DNA from: Anaerolineales bacterium
Lineage (GTDB): Bacteria; Chloroflexota; Anaerolineae; Anaerolineales; Villigracilaceae
Direction: 5' to 3'
Assembly: GCA_014860745.1 (NCBI GenBank)
Contig: JACZJC010000049.1
Location: 27,980 to 91,979, forward strand
DNA length: 64,000 nt
A model generated the notes under the pieces. That model was not told the origin of the DNA. It was given only the letters and a program-made list of their open reading frames with translations, and did not search any database. The translations under genes were made by a program, and so were the position numbers. Positions 39,260 to 48,665 of the stretch are shown one piece after another. Every line of letters starts with the position of its first letter. The first letter of the stretch is position 1.

Positions 39260-41224
39260 ATGACTGAAAGACAACCGGAGGCTGGAGGAGGCGGCAGTAA
39301 TGTTCGTCGTGTTGCCGCATTTCTAGGAATATTTTTTATTCTGGTCAGCCAGTTTCTGATTTTTTCACGCCCGATAGACGAAACGATTCTCTTTCCACCT
39401 TATTCGTGGCTGGCAGTTTTGGGGGTGGTGATTTTGGTTGCCAGTCAGTTGATTCGCCCGGATCTGTTTTCTCGAAGGTTTTCCGCCTGGCCTGTTTTTC
39501 ACGAGAGGGTATTTTGGGTCTTGGCAGCTCTGTTTTTATCGGGTCTGGCCGCTGGGGCGACGGCAAATTTGATGCTGTTTACGCGGGTTAATTACATCCC
39601 CGTTGTAACGATCTGGTTGTTGGCCGCAGGGGCTTACTGCTATGCCTTCTTCGACGTTTCCCCGGACGCCCGGTCTGTTTTCGAATGGATCAAGAAGAAC
39701 CGTACGGAGATCATTGTGGTCGCGGTGGTAACCCTGTTGGCGGCTGCTTTCCGTTTTTATAAGCTGGGAGAACTGCCGCGCGTATTGGACGGCGACGAAG
39801 GCCGCATCGGTTTCATGGCGCAGTCGACGGTCAGCGATGTGCTGGCCAATCCCTTTGCCTTGTGGGAAAACTTCGGCGCACTTTATTTGCAGTTGATCTA
39901 TCTTTCAATGAAGTTTTTCGGTGTCAACGCATTTGCACTTCGGTTAATGCCTGCCATTGGCGGTACGCTGGCAATCCCCAGCCTTTACCTTCTGGCGCGG
40001 TGGATTGGCGGTAGGCGAGTGGCATTAATTACAGTCCTGATCCTGGCGTTTTCACATTCCCACATTCATTTCAGCCGGATTGTCTCGGTTGCATATATCC
40101 AGGGGACTTGGCTTGCGCCCCTTGAACTCTATCTGTTGATCAGCGGTTTGGTAAAACGTGAATCGTGGAGAACAGCCCTAAGCGGAATTTTGGTGGCGAT
40201 TCACTTTTCTGTTTACCTAACAGCTCAGGTCATTCTTGGGCTTGCATTAATTTACATGCTGATCCTGCTCCTGTTTTACCGGCCCTGGTTCCGGCAGCGT
40301 TTTTCGCAGGCTGCGGTCTTTTGGGGTGGGTTCCTTATTACCATTCTGCCTGAAGCATATTATATTTTCAGCACTCCCAATGAATTCTTTAATCGGCTTG
40401 GGGCGGATGGCACCTTCCAATCCGGATGGCTTGCCAGCACCATGCAGCTGACCGGCCAAAGCGCCCTTGAAATCCTATCCGGCCGATTTCTACATGCCTT
40501 CCTTTCCCTGATCTATTACCCGGCCCTTGATTTTTACGGCTCCCCCTCGCCAATGATGAGCATGATCTCAAGTACCATGTTTTTGGCTGGCGCAGGCATT
40601 GCCTTATGGCGGATTCGAAACCCTGCCTACTTGTTGTTGAACGGTTATTTTTGGGGCGCCACCTTTTCCATAGCGATATTTGCCACGCCGCCATCCGCGG
40701 ATTCCTATCGCATGTTAATGGCGCTTCCCGCTGCATTTATCATGGCCACCCTGGGGTTGGACCAGATCCTTGACTTGCTGGGACTGGGTTGGAAGAGTGC
40801 GCGAAATGCATATGTATTTGTAGTATCCGCCATTCTGGTGAGTTTGTTCATCTTTAATTTGTGGACGTATTATGGCGATTTTGCAGGCCGATGCCGGTTC
40901 GGGGGAAATCTTGTGGGGCGTTTCGCTTCCTACCTTGGTGGTTACGCAGGAACTATCGATAACGAATTGCAGGTGTACCTCCTGAGCGACAGCCAGTATT
41001 TTTATGGAAGCCATGCCTCAACGGACTTCCTCAGCGAGAGAAGGAAGATCACGAATATTCCAGACTCCCTCGATTTGTTCAACCCCGTCTCTGGCGAAAC
41101 CATTATTGCAAGCCCGGAGCGGATCCCGGAATTGGAGGCGTGGGCGCGCGCTCATCCCGGAGGCCAACTTAATTACCGCTATGATTGCGACACCACCATC
41201 CTGCTGGCATATCGCGTTCCGTAA
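39260..41224 (+). CDS. GT39/ArnT-like membrane glycosyltransferase
   Basis: A 654-residue GT-C protein. After two pairs of N-terminal helices (about 15-130) comes RVLDGDEGRIG (near 174), the acidic loop expected for a polyprenyl-phosphate-sugar-dependent transferase. About nine more helices follow, then a 100-residue soluble tail. This puts the catalytic part after an extra four-helix N-terminal block. The GGAGG ribosome site at 39250 supports the start. It leads a five-gene run with methyltransferase, GT2, epimerase and aminotransferase genes, so it probably completes a surface polysaccharide or glycolipid. Confidence 0.8.
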   Translation: MTERQPEAGGGGSNVRRVAAFLGIFFILVSQFLIFSRPIDETILFPPYSWLAVLGVVILVASQLIRPDLFSRRFSAWPVFHERVFWVLAALFLSGLAAGATANLMLFTRVNYIPVVTIWLLAAGAYCYAFFDVSPDARSVFEWIKKNRTEIIVVAVVTLLAAAFRFYKLGELPRVLDGDEGRIGFMAQSTVSDVLANPFALWENFGALYLQLIYLSMKFFGVNAFALRLMPAIGGTLAIPSLYLLARWIGGRRVALITVLILAFSHSHIHFSRIVSVAYIQGTWLAPLELYLLISGLVKRESWRTALSGILVAIHFSVYLTAQVILGLALIYMLILLLFYRPWFRQRFSQAAVFWGGFLITILPEAYYIFSTPNEFFNRLGADGTFQSGWLASTMQLTGQSALEILSGRFLHAFLSLIYYPALDFYGSPSPMMSMISSTMFLAGAGIALWRIRNPAYLLLNGYFWGATFSIAIFATPPSADSYRMLMALPAAFIMATLGLDQILDLLGLGWKSARNAYVFVVSAILVSLFIFNLWTYYGDFAGRCRFGGNLVGRFASYLGGYAGTIDNELQVYLLSDSQYFYGSHASTDFLSERRKITNIPDSLDLFNPVSGETIIASPERIPELEAWARAHPGGQLNYRYDCDTTILLAYRVP

Positions 41225-41233
41225 AGAGGAGAA

Positions 41234-41968
41234 TTGGACCCGCGCGAATACGAGCTAATGTATCAGGTCGAAGACCGCCACTGGTGGTATCGGGGCATGG
41301 AAACCATCACCCGGGCGTTGCTTGACCGTTTCGTGAATAATTCGAACCTCAAAATTCTGGATGCCGGCTGTGGTACCGGCGCGGCCATGACAACCTACCT
41401 TGCTGAATATGGAATGGTAACCGGCGTGGATTTGTATCCACAAGCTCTGGATTTTTGCCGCAAGAGAAACGCTCCCCGCCTCGCCCGCGCCTCCGTTCTG
41501 GACCTGCCATTTGCTTCCTCTTCCTTTGACCTGGTCACCAGCTTCGACGTTTTGTATGAGCGAGCTGTTCGCAGCGAAGCCTCAGCATTAAGAGAATTTT
41601 TCCGTGTGCTCACGCCGAAAGGCCATCTCCTGTTACGCCTGCCCGCCTATGACTGGCTGCGCGGCCAGCATGATAAAAGCGTCCATACCAACCGGCGCTA
41701 CACAAAAGGACTTGTGAAGGAATTGCTCGAGCAAAGCGGTTTTATCGTGGAACACCTTTCTTATGCCAACACGTTCCTTTTCCCGCTGGCTGTTGCAAAA
41801 CGACTCGGCGAACGTGTATTTCCGCCAAAAGATTTTCAATCTGACCTTGCTTTGAATGCAGGTGTCTTCAATACCGTTCTTAAATACATTCTTGCAAGTG
41901 AAGCGCCAATTGCGGCGCATATCGGACTGCCTTTTGGGTTGAGCGTGGTCGCTGTCGGTAGAAAATGA
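41234..41968 (+). CDS. Class I SAM-dependent methyltransferase
   Basis: A 244-residue methyltransferase with motif I ILDAGCGTGAAM, the acidic motif GVDLYPQAL, and a DLVTSFDVLY motif near the middle. An N-terminal HWWYRGM typical of glycan-locus methyltransferases precedes the core. It starts at TTG after AGAGGAG. The acceptor is unknown, perhaps a sugar or a glycolipid in the cassette. The last four bases overlap the GT2 gene. Confidence 0.88.
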   Translation: MDPREYELMYQVEDRHWWYRGMETITRALLDRFVNNSNLKILDAGCGTGAAMTTYLAEYGMVTGVDLYPQALDFCRKRNAPRLARASVLDLPFASSSFDLVTSFDVLYERAVRSEASALREFFRVLTPKGHLLLRLPAYDWLRGQHDKSVHTNRRYTKGLVKELLEQSGFIVEHLSYANTFLFPLAVAKRLGERVFPPKDFQSDLALNAGVFNTVLKYILASEAPIAAHIGLPFGLSVVAVGRK

Positions 41969-42726
41969 CAGGTGTGATGGATAAGAAAAACACACAAAAT
42001 CGAATTTCCAGTATCAGTGCCGTATTCCCAGCCTACAACGACGGCGGGACAATTGCCAGTATGGTTGCCGCAGCCTGGATCAGTTTGCAGCAGGTAACCG
42101 ATGACTCTGAGATTATCGTGGTTAACGACGGCAGTACAGATTACACCTCCACCATGCTGGATGAGATCTCCACAAGGTATCCGGAATTGCGAGTGATTAC
42201 GCACCCCTCCAATCTGGGATATGGAGCCGCACTTCGAACCGGATTCGCCGCTGCTACAAAGGATTGGGTCTTTTATACGGATGGAGATTCTCAATACAAT
42301 CCATTGGAATTAGTCAATTTAGTGGATGCGCTTCGCGAAGGCGTGGATGTCGTCAATGGATATAAACTGACGCGCAATGATTCGTTCCTCCGTTTTATTG
42401 TCGGACGGGTGTACCATTACTTCGTGAAATTCCTCTTTCGGATCCGTATCCGAGACGTGGATTGTGATTTTCGTTTGATTCCCACGAGAATTCTGAATGA
42501 GATTGACCTGAAGAGCGCCAGCGGCGCGATCTGCATTGAGCTGGTAAAAAAAATCCAGGATGCGGGTTATGCTTTTGCCGAAGCCCCGGTCAATCATTAT
42601 TCACGGAAGTACGGCGTATCCCAATTCTTTGTCCCCTGGCGGATTGCCCGGACCCTCTATCAGCTTGCGGGCTTGTATTGGCTGCTCGTCATCCAAAAAG
42701 AACACTTGAAAAACAAAAAATCCTAA
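41965..42726 (+). CDS. Family 2 glycosyltransferase (DPM1/polyprenyl-phosphate type)
   Basis: A 253-residue GT-A enzyme with FPAYNDGGTIA, VVNDGSTDYT and a DGDSQYNP DXD-like site. The C-terminal part includes RDVDCDFRL and a hydrophobic stretch, resembling GT2 enzymes that charge polyprenyl phosphate with a sugar. That product would serve the GT39 enzyme of the same cassette. A second in-frame ATG lies 12 bases on. The first 16 bases of the gene are a near match (15 of 16) to the 14093/17243 palindrome, shifted by one base. It overlaps the methyltransferase gene. Confidence 0.88.
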   Translation: MTGVMDKKNTQNRISSISAVFPAYNDGGTIASMVAAAWISLQQVTDDSEIIVVNDGSTDYTSTMLDEISTRYPELRVITHPSNLGYGAALRTGFAAATKDWVFYTDGDSQYNPLELVNLVDALREGVDVVNGYKLTRNDSFLRFIVGRVYHYFVKFLFRIRIRDVDCDFRLIPTRILNEIDLKSASGAICIELVKKIQDAGYAFAEAPVNHYSRKYGVSQFFVPWRIARTLYQLAGLYWLLVIQKEHLKNKKS

Positions 42727-43715
42727 TGGACCTGGCAGAAACCTTTTCAAATAAAAAAATAATGATTACCGGGGGGCTGGGATTCCTTGGAAGCAATCTC
42801 GCCCAAAAGTTGGCAGGCCTCGGCGCGGATATCACCATTGTTGACAACCTCGACCCTGATTCTGGCAGCAACCCTTTTAATGTGCATGAAATCAAGGACC
42901 AGGTCCAGATCATTCAAGCGGATATCAACGATGAACGTCTAATGACCGCTGCTGTGAAAGGACAAAATTATCTTTTCAACCTGGCCGGCCAGATGAGCCA
43001 TGTTGGGAGCATGCTGGATCCGTTCAAGGACCTGAACGTCAATGCGGTGAGCCAGTTGAAGTTATTGGAAGTGTGCAGGCAAAACAACCCTGGGATCAAC
43101 ATTGTATTTGCAGGAACGCGCCAGGTATACGGCCGGCCTAAATATCTGCCTGTTGACGAAAATCACCTTCTGACCCCCCTCGACAACAACGGAGTAAGCA
43201 AGCGGGCAGGAGAGATGTACCATATCGTCTATAACCGGGTGCACGGCATGGCGACCAGTGTTTTGAGAATGACGAATGTCTACGGCCCGCGGATGAGAAT
43301 CAAGGACGACCTCCTAACGTTCATCGGTTGGTGGTTTCATCAGCTGCTGATGGGAGATGACATTCAGGTTTTTGGCGACGGGGCGCAGATCCGGGATTTT
43401 AATTTTGTGGACGATGTTGTCCACGCCATGCTTTTGTGTGCAGCCCACCCCTCCGCGGTCGGGAAAATTTTCAACCTGGGCGGACCGCCGGTCAATTTGC
43501 GGGGACTCGCCAAACTAATGATAAAAATTAATGGGAGCGGCAATTATGTGTTTGTGCCTTTCCCCGAAAATCGTAAACGAATCGACATTGGAGATTACCA
43601 TGGCGATTACAGCCTTATTCGAAACGAGATAGGTTGGAATCCGCAAATTTCCCTTGAGGAAGGGCTTGCCAGATCGTTGGAGTTTTACAAATTAAACAAG
43701 GAACACTATTTGTAG
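42726..43715 (+). CDS. NAD-dependent epimerase/dehydratase
   Basis: A 329-residue extended-SDR enzyme. The NAD motif is GGLGFLGSN (16-24), followed by DNLD and a substrate-side TRQVYG. At the catalytic site the usual YxxxK reads N155-G-V-S-K159, so the tyrosine is replaced by asparagine. Some sugar epimerase-like groups have NGxxK there. It probably works on a nucleotide sugar, but classical 4-keto chemistry needs the tyrosine, so its reaction is uncertain. The ATG overlaps the GT2 stop (TAATG), so it is coupled. Confidence 0.85.
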   Translation: MDLAETFSNKKIMITGGLGFLGSNLAQKLAGLGADITIVDNLDPDSGSNPFNVHEIKDQVQIIQADINDERLMTAAVKGQNYLFNLAGQMSHVGSMLDPFKDLNVNAVSQLKLLEVCRQNNPGINIVFAGTRQVYGRPKYLPVDENHLLTPLDNNGVSKRAGEMYHIVYNRVHGMATSVLRMTNVYGPRMRIKDDLLTFIGWWFHQLLMGDDIQVFGDGAQIRDFNFVDDVVHAMLLCAAHPSAVGKIFNLGGPPVNLRGLAKLMIKINGSGNYVFVPFPENRKRIDIGDYHGDYSLIRNEIGWNPQISLEEGLARSLEFYKLNKEHYL

Positions 43716-43773
43716 CTCAGGATTCTAACTGAACCCGAACAGCTGCCTCGTACGCATTCCCCGCTTATCCAAT

Positions 43774-44880
43774 ATGATGGAAGAAATCCCAGTCATAGAC
43801 CTGAACAAACAATACCTGTCTATTCGCGGAGAATTAGAAGGCGTTCTTTCGCGGATTTTTGCAAAGGGCTCATTTATCCTTGGGGAAGAGGTGGCGGCAT
43901 TCGAAAGGGAGTTTGCCGAATACTGCGGGGTATCCCACGCTGTTGGGGTGGCTTCCGGAACGGAGGCCTTGCAATTGGCATTGATGGCCTGCGGTATCGG
44001 TAAAAATGACGAGGTGATTGTCCCTGCCCATACTGCAGTGGCAACTGTCAGCGCGGTGGAGGCGAGCGGTGCCCGGCCGATTCTGGTGGATATCGACCCT
44101 GTAAGATTAACATTAGATCCGGCGCTTTTTTCCCAAGCCATTTCGCCGCAGACTCGCGCCGTTATCCCGGTCCATCTATATGGGTGTTCGGTGAATATGG
44201 ATCCGGTGCTTCAGATTGCGTGGGAGAAAAATGTTTTGGTTGTAGAGGATTGTTCCCAGGCGCATGGGGCGCTATATCGAAACCGAAAAGCCGGTGCATG
44301 GGGCGATATTGCCGCTTTTAGTTTTTACCCGACGAAAAACCTCGGTGCGTTTGGGGATGGGGGAGCGGTGGTCACCAGCAACCGGGGGCTGGCGGAAAAA
44401 GTAAGGCTCCTGCGCCAATATGGCTGGCGGGAACATTACGTCAGTTCGGTCAGGGGAATGAACAGCCGGCTCGATGAATTGCAAGCGGGCGTATTGCGAG
44501 TTAAGTTGAAGCACCTGGATAAATGGAATTTACGCCGCCGCCAGCTTGCGGATTTATATTTCGAGCGGCTTAAGAAAACGGATTTAATTTTGCCTGCCCA
44601 ACCTGATGAATCCAACCATGTTTTTCATCAATTTGTGGTTCGCCATCCAAGGCGTGACGCCTTGATGCGGTTTTTGAGAGGACGGGGAATCCATTCGTTG
44701 ATTCATTATCCCGTTCCCATTCACCTTCAGCCTGCTTATGCAGACCTGGGTTATGTTTCCGGCAGTCTGCCAAATACGGAAGCCGCTTCACGCGAGGTAT
44801 TGTCCCTGCCAATTTACCCGGAGTTGAGTGAAGAAAAGGTACACAAGATTTGTGAGGCTGTGTTCGATTTCTTCGGATAA
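43774..44880 (+). CDS. DegT/DnrJ/EryC1/StrS sugar aminotransferase
   Basis: A 368-residue PLP enzyme. It has FILGEEVAAFEREFAEYCG, ASGTEALQLAL, the aspartate in VVEDCSQAHGA and the PLP Lys188 in FSFYPTKNLGAFGDGG. These assign it to the nucleotide-sugar aminotransferases (ArnB/DegT type). It would put an amino group on a keto-sugar nucleotide for the surface glycan. It starts 58 bp after the epimerase gene with no clear ribosome site. A fold-type I aminotransferase acting on 3- or 4-keto sugars is likely; position is not readable. Confidence 0.9.
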   Translation: MMEEIPVIDLNKQYLSIRGELEGVLSRIFAKGSFILGEEVAAFEREFAEYCGVSHAVGVASGTEALQLALMACGIGKNDEVIVPAHTAVATVSAVEASGARPILVDIDPVRLTLDPALFSQAISPQTRAVIPVHLYGCSVNMDPVLQIAWEKNVLVVEDCSQAHGALYRNRKAGAWGDIAAFSFYPTKNLGAFGDGGAVVTSNRGLAEKVRLLRQYGWREHYVSSVRGMNSRLDELQAGVLRVKLKHLDKWNLRRRQLADLYFERLKKTDLILPAQPDESNHVFHQFVVRHPRRDALMRFLRGRGIHSLIHYPVPIHLQPAYADLGYVSGSLPNTEAASREVLSLPIYPELSEEKVHKICEAVFDFFG

Positions 44881-44990
44881 GCGTTTATTCCTTCGCCGGA
44901 ACTTTTTGCTTGATTGGGGTAAGAATATATGGGTGTTGGCAGTTACCCATAAAATTGTGACAAAAGGAACTATTCTCTTTCCGCAAGTCA

Positions 44991-44999
44991 TGTGATAAT
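44991..44999 (+). promoter_or_regulatory. Extended -10 of the malic enzyme gene
   Basis: TGTGATAAT, an extended -10 (TGn-GATAAT), 59 bases before the ATG. No good -35 lies upstream, as expected for extended -10 promoters. Confidence 0.4.
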
Positions 45000-45058
45000 T
45001 TACAGGTGACTTTCTGGATGTGGAAATCCTGAATTGTCATCAAATCACTGGAGGCACT

Positions 45059-47338
45059 ATGGCTAAAATTACACGCGAAGATGCACTTGAATATCATCGG
45101 CTCAAAGGCAAACCCGGCAAAGTGGCGATCATTCCCACCAAGCCGATGGATACGCAGCGGGACTTGAGCCTGGCATATTCTCCCGGGGTAGCGGAACCTG
45201 TTCTTGAAATCGAGAAGAATCCCGACGATGCCTATGAGTACACCTCAAAAGGCAATTTGGTGGGTGTGGTTTCGAACGGGACGGCGATCCTCGGTCTTGG
45301 TGACCGCGGCGCGCTGGCAAGCAAGCCTGTGATGGAAGGCAAGGGGGTCTTATTCAAGAAATTTGCAGATATTGATGTATTTGACATCGAATTGAATTCC
45401 CACGACCCGGATGAAATCATCAAGGTCGTTGCGGCGATCTCTCCCACTTTTGGCGGGATCAATCTCGAGGATATTAAAGCCCCCGAATGTTTTTATATCG
45501 AAGAAGAACTGAAGAAGATGCTTGATATCCCCGTCTTTCATGATGACCAGCATGGCACGGCGATCATTTCCTCGGCGGGGCTGGCGAATGCGCTGGAGAT
45601 CGTCGGCAAGAAACACAGCGAAATCCGTTTGGTCATTTCAGGAGCGGGCGCTTCGGCGATCTCATGCGCTGAATTGGCCATCCGCTGGGGCGTGAAGCGC
45701 GAGAACATCATGCTGTGCGACAGCAAGGGTGTGGTGTATAAAGGCCGCAAGGAGGGAATGAACAAGTACAAGGAACGCTTCCTTGTTGAGACCGATGCGC
45801 GGACTCTGACCGATGCACTGCGCGGCGCGGACGTTTTCTACGGCCTTTCGGTGGCCAATGTGATGACGCCGGAGATGGTCAAGTTGATGGCGAAGGACCC
45901 GATCATTTTCGCGATGGCAAACCCGGACCCGGAGATCAAGCCCGAGCTTGCGAAAGAGGCGCGCAAGGATGTCATCATCGCCACCGGCCGCTCCGATTAT
46001 GCAAATCAGGTCAATAACGTGCTTGGCTTCCCGTTCATTTTCCGCGGCGCGTTGGATGTACGCGCAAAGCAGATCAACGAAGAGATGAAATTCGCAGCTT
46101 CCAAAGCTTTGGCCGCGCTTGCAAAAGAGGATGTGCCCGATTCTGTTATTCGCGCATATGGCGGCGAGAGCATCAAGTTCGGACGTGAGTACATCATTCC
46201 CAAGCCGCTCGATCCGCGTGTGCTGTTGTGGGAAGCGCCCGCAGTTGCTGAAATGGCAATGAAGACGAATATGGCTCGCAAAACGATCGACATTGATGAA
46301 TACAAGGAGCAGCTTGCATACCGTCAGGGCAAGGGTGAGCGGATTCGCTACTTCTTCCAGAACAAGGCGCGTTCCTCGGGCGGGAAGAAGCGTGTGGCCT
46401 TTGCTGAAGGCGAAGAACAGAAGGTTATCCGGGCTGCGTATCAAATTCAGGATGAAGGCATTGCTACTCCTGTTTTGATCGGCCGCGCTAGTGTGATCAA
46501 GGGTCACCTCAAGAATCTTGGGCTGGATTACCAGCCTGTGATCGTGGACCCTGCCACTTTCAATAATCTCGAAGCATACGCCAGGAGCTATTATGAGATT
46601 CGCCAGCGCAAGGGTGTGATGGCGAATGATGCCACCAAAAAAATACAAGACCCTAATATCTTCGGTTCGTTGATGGTGAAGATGGGCGATGCAGACGCCT
46701 TTGTTTCGGGTTTGACCTACGATTACCCCGAAGTGATCCGCCCGGCTTTGCAGATTCATCACACGGCGGCGGGTGCAACACGCGCGGCGGGGGTGTACAT
46801 CATGATCGTGGACGATAAGGTTTTCCTTTTCACAGATGCCACCGTCAACATTGACCCATCTGCGGAAGACCTGGCAGAGATTGCCACACTGGCGGCCGAT
46901 TACGCGAAGAAGTTGGAGATCGACCCGCACGTGGCTTTCCTTTCGTTTTCCAATTTTGGTTCAACGCCGCACCCGCTCTCGGACAAAGTTCGCAAGGCCG
47001 TGGCATTGGTCAAGGAACGCCGCCCCGACCTGAACGTGGATGGCGAAATGCAGGCCGATACAGCTGTTGTGCCGGAGATCGTGGAAGAGCGGTATCCCTT
47101 CAGTACGGTGAAAGATGCGAACGTGCTGGTGTTCCCGTCGCTTGAATCGGCGAACATTGCCTACAAGCTTCTTTCACGCCTCGGCAACGCAAAGGCGATC
47201 GGACCCATTCTGCTCGGCATGGGCGCGCCGGTGCATGTGCTGCAGACGGGAGATGACGTCAATGCCATTGTGCAGATCGCTTCTGTGGCAGTGATGGATG
47301 CGATGGGACGCGAAGAGAAGAAGGGGAAAAAGAAGTAA
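45059..47338 (+). CDS. maeB: NADP-dependent malic enzyme with phosphotransacetylase-like domain (MaeB)
   Basis: A 759-residue enzyme. Residues about 1-420 form the malic-enzyme part: [43 protein letters not shown] with metal-binding acidic residues, and the NAD motif [11 protein letters not shown]. The rest (from about 430) is the phosphotransacetylase-like domain, typical of the long MaeB family, and is usually regulatory rather than catalytic. It converts malate to pyruvate and CO2 with NADP. CTGGAGG supports the start at 45059. A terminator follows. Confidence 0.93.
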   Translation: MAKITREDALEYHRLKGKPGKVAIIPTKPMDTQRDLSLAYSPGVAEPVLEIEKNPDDAYEYTSKGNLVGVVSNGTAILGLGDRGALASKPVMEGKGVLFKKFADIDVFDIELNSHDPDEIIKVVAAISPTFGGINLEDIKAPECFYIEEELKKMLDIPVFHDDQHGTAIISSAGLANALEIVGKKHSEIRLVISGAGASAISCAELAIRWGVKRENIMLCDSKGVVYKGRKEGMNKYKERFLVETDARTLTDALRGADVFYGLSVANVMTPEMVKLMAKDPIIFAMANPDPEIKPELAKEARKDVIIATGRSDYANQVNNVLGFPFIFRGALDVRAKQINEEMKFAASKALAALAKEDVPDSVIRAYGGESIKFGREYIIPKPLDPRVLLWEAPAVAEMAMKTNMARKTIDIDEYKEQLAYRQGKGERIRYFFQNKARSSGGKKRVAFAEGEEQKVIRAAYQIQDEGIATPVLIGRASVIKGHLKNLGLDYQPVIVDPATFNNLEAYARSYYEIRQRKGVMANDATKKIQDPNIFGSLMVKMGDADAFVSGLTYDYPEVIRPALQIHHTAAGATRAAGVYIMIVDDKVFLFTDATVNIDPSAEDLAEIATLAADYAKKLEIDPHVAFLSFSNFGSTPHPLSDKVRKAVALVKERRPDLNVDGEMQADTAVVPEIVEERYPFSTVKDANVLVFPSLESANIAYKLLSRLGNAKAIGPILLGMGAPVHVLQTGDDVNAIVQIASVAVMDAMGREEKKGKKK

Positions 47339-47370
47339 ACGGGCGATGTGTAAAGCGTAATTTGTAATTG

Positions 47371-47406
47371 ACCCGCCTTGAACAATTATTTCAAGGCGGG
47401 TTTTGT
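47371..47406 (+). terminator. Terminator of maeB
   Basis: 12-bp stem ACCCGCCTTGAA/TTCAAGGCGGGT with a 7-base loop, then TTTG. A TATACT (47407-47412, extended by TGT) directly after it may start the MFS gene. Confidence 0.8.
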
Positions 47407-47439
47407 TATACTCGGCTTTATTTGAAAAAAGGAAACCGA

Positions 47440-48660
47440 ATGAACAACCTTGAATCCATAGCGCGAAAAATTACAGGTATTCTTTTTGCACAACAATCCC
47501 TCGCCTCAGCGGGGTTTATTGCGGCGGCCACACTTAATTCGATCGTGGGCAAGGAGTTGAGTCAGCATGCCAATTGGGCGGGAGTGCCCACAGCGGTCTA
47601 CCTGCTGGCGGGTGCGTTTTCCGCTTTCGGGTGGGGATATGTCTTCGACGCGATTGGCAGGCGCGGAGGACTGGTGACCGGGCTAAGCACGGGTGTGGTC
47701 GGCTCCAGTGTTACGTTTTATGCAATCGCCATCCATTCGTTTCCGGTCTTTCTGATTGGCATGGTGTTGATGGGTGTTGCCAATGCGGCGGTTCAACTCG
47801 GTCGTTTTGCGGCGGCGGAAGTGAACCTCCCCGAACATCGCGGACGAGCGATCTCGAATGTGGTCATCGGCGGAACGGTCGGCTCGGTGATCGGCCCGTT
47901 CGTAGCGGGGCCGGCAGGCGGACTCGTCGGTTCCTGGGGGATCGATGAACTGGCAGGCGCATATCTCGTCGCGGCGATTCTCTTTGCCATCGGTGCCGTG
48001 GTCGTGTTCATCGGCTTGCGCCCGGATCCGCGTGAGATCGGCAAAGAGGTGGCGGAAAAATTTCCTGAAACCGTGGCAGGCACAGGCGAAGTAAGAAGCG
48101 TGCTCCAGATTCTGCGTCAACCTGCGGCAATGGTTGCTGTCATCAGCATGGTCCTGGGTCAAATGGTGATGGTGCTGGTCATGGTCATCACATCGCTGCA
48201 CATGCGCGGACACAACCACGGCCTGCCCGATATCTCGCTGGTGATTTCTTCGCACACCTTTGGCATGTATGCGTTTTCGATTGTTTCGGGAAGGCTTGCG
48301 GATCGTTGGGGACGCGGTGTTGTGATTTTGATCGGCTCGTCCACCCTGATCATTGCCTGCCTCGCTGCGACGATCTCACCCGATGTGCTGCCTTTGAGTG
48401 TGGCATTGTTTTTGCTTGGGCTGGGTTGGAATTTTTGTTTTGTAGGCGGCTCCACCTTGCTTGCCGATCAGCTTTCTCCATTGGAGCGTTCGCGCACGCA
48501 AGGTTTCAACGACCTGCTGGTGGGGCTGGCTTCCGCGCTTGGCAGTTTGGAAAGCGGATTCATCTTTGCCTCCCTCGGTTATAACATGATGGCTTATGTC
48601 AGCGCGGCTTTTGCGGTGGTTCCATTTGCGATTGTGATTATTTGGATGCGTAAAAAATAA
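47440..48660 (+). CDS. MFS transporter
   Basis: A 406-residue major facilitator with 12 hydrophobic segments. Loop 2-3 reads GYVFDAIGRRGGL, the MFS consensus D-x-x-G-R-R, and the matching loop 8-9 motif is SGRLADRWGRG. It begins at ATG 47440 with AAAAAAGGAAA upstream, and TATACT just before. The next gene starts 5 bp after the stop. The cargo is not readable from the sequence. Confidence 0.88.
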   Translation: MNNLESIARKITGILFAQQSLASAGFIAAATLNSIVGKELSQHANWAGVPTAVYLLAGAFSAFGWGYVFDAIGRRGGLVTGLSTGVVGSSVTFYAIAIHSFPVFLIGMVLMGVANAAVQLGRFAAAEVNLPEHRGRAISNVVIGGTVGSVIGPFVAGPAGGLVGSWGIDELAGAYLVAAILFAIGAVVVFIGLRPDPREIGKEVAEKFPETVAGTGEVRSVLQILRQPAAMVAVISMVLGQMVMVLVMVITSLHMRGHNHGLPDISLVISSHTFGMYAFSIVSGRLADRWGRGVVILIGSSTLIIACLAATISPDVLPLSVALFLLGLGWNFCFVGGSTLLADQLSPLERSRTQGFNDLLVGLASALGSLESGFIFASLGYNMMAYVSAAFAVVPFAIVIIWMRKK

Positions 48661-48665
48661 TTTCG

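Noticed and set aside
45662..46930. 422-codon minus-strand open frame inside maeB
   Set aside because: It is antisense to conserved malic-enzyme motifs, has a His/Arg-rich composition and no ribosome site.
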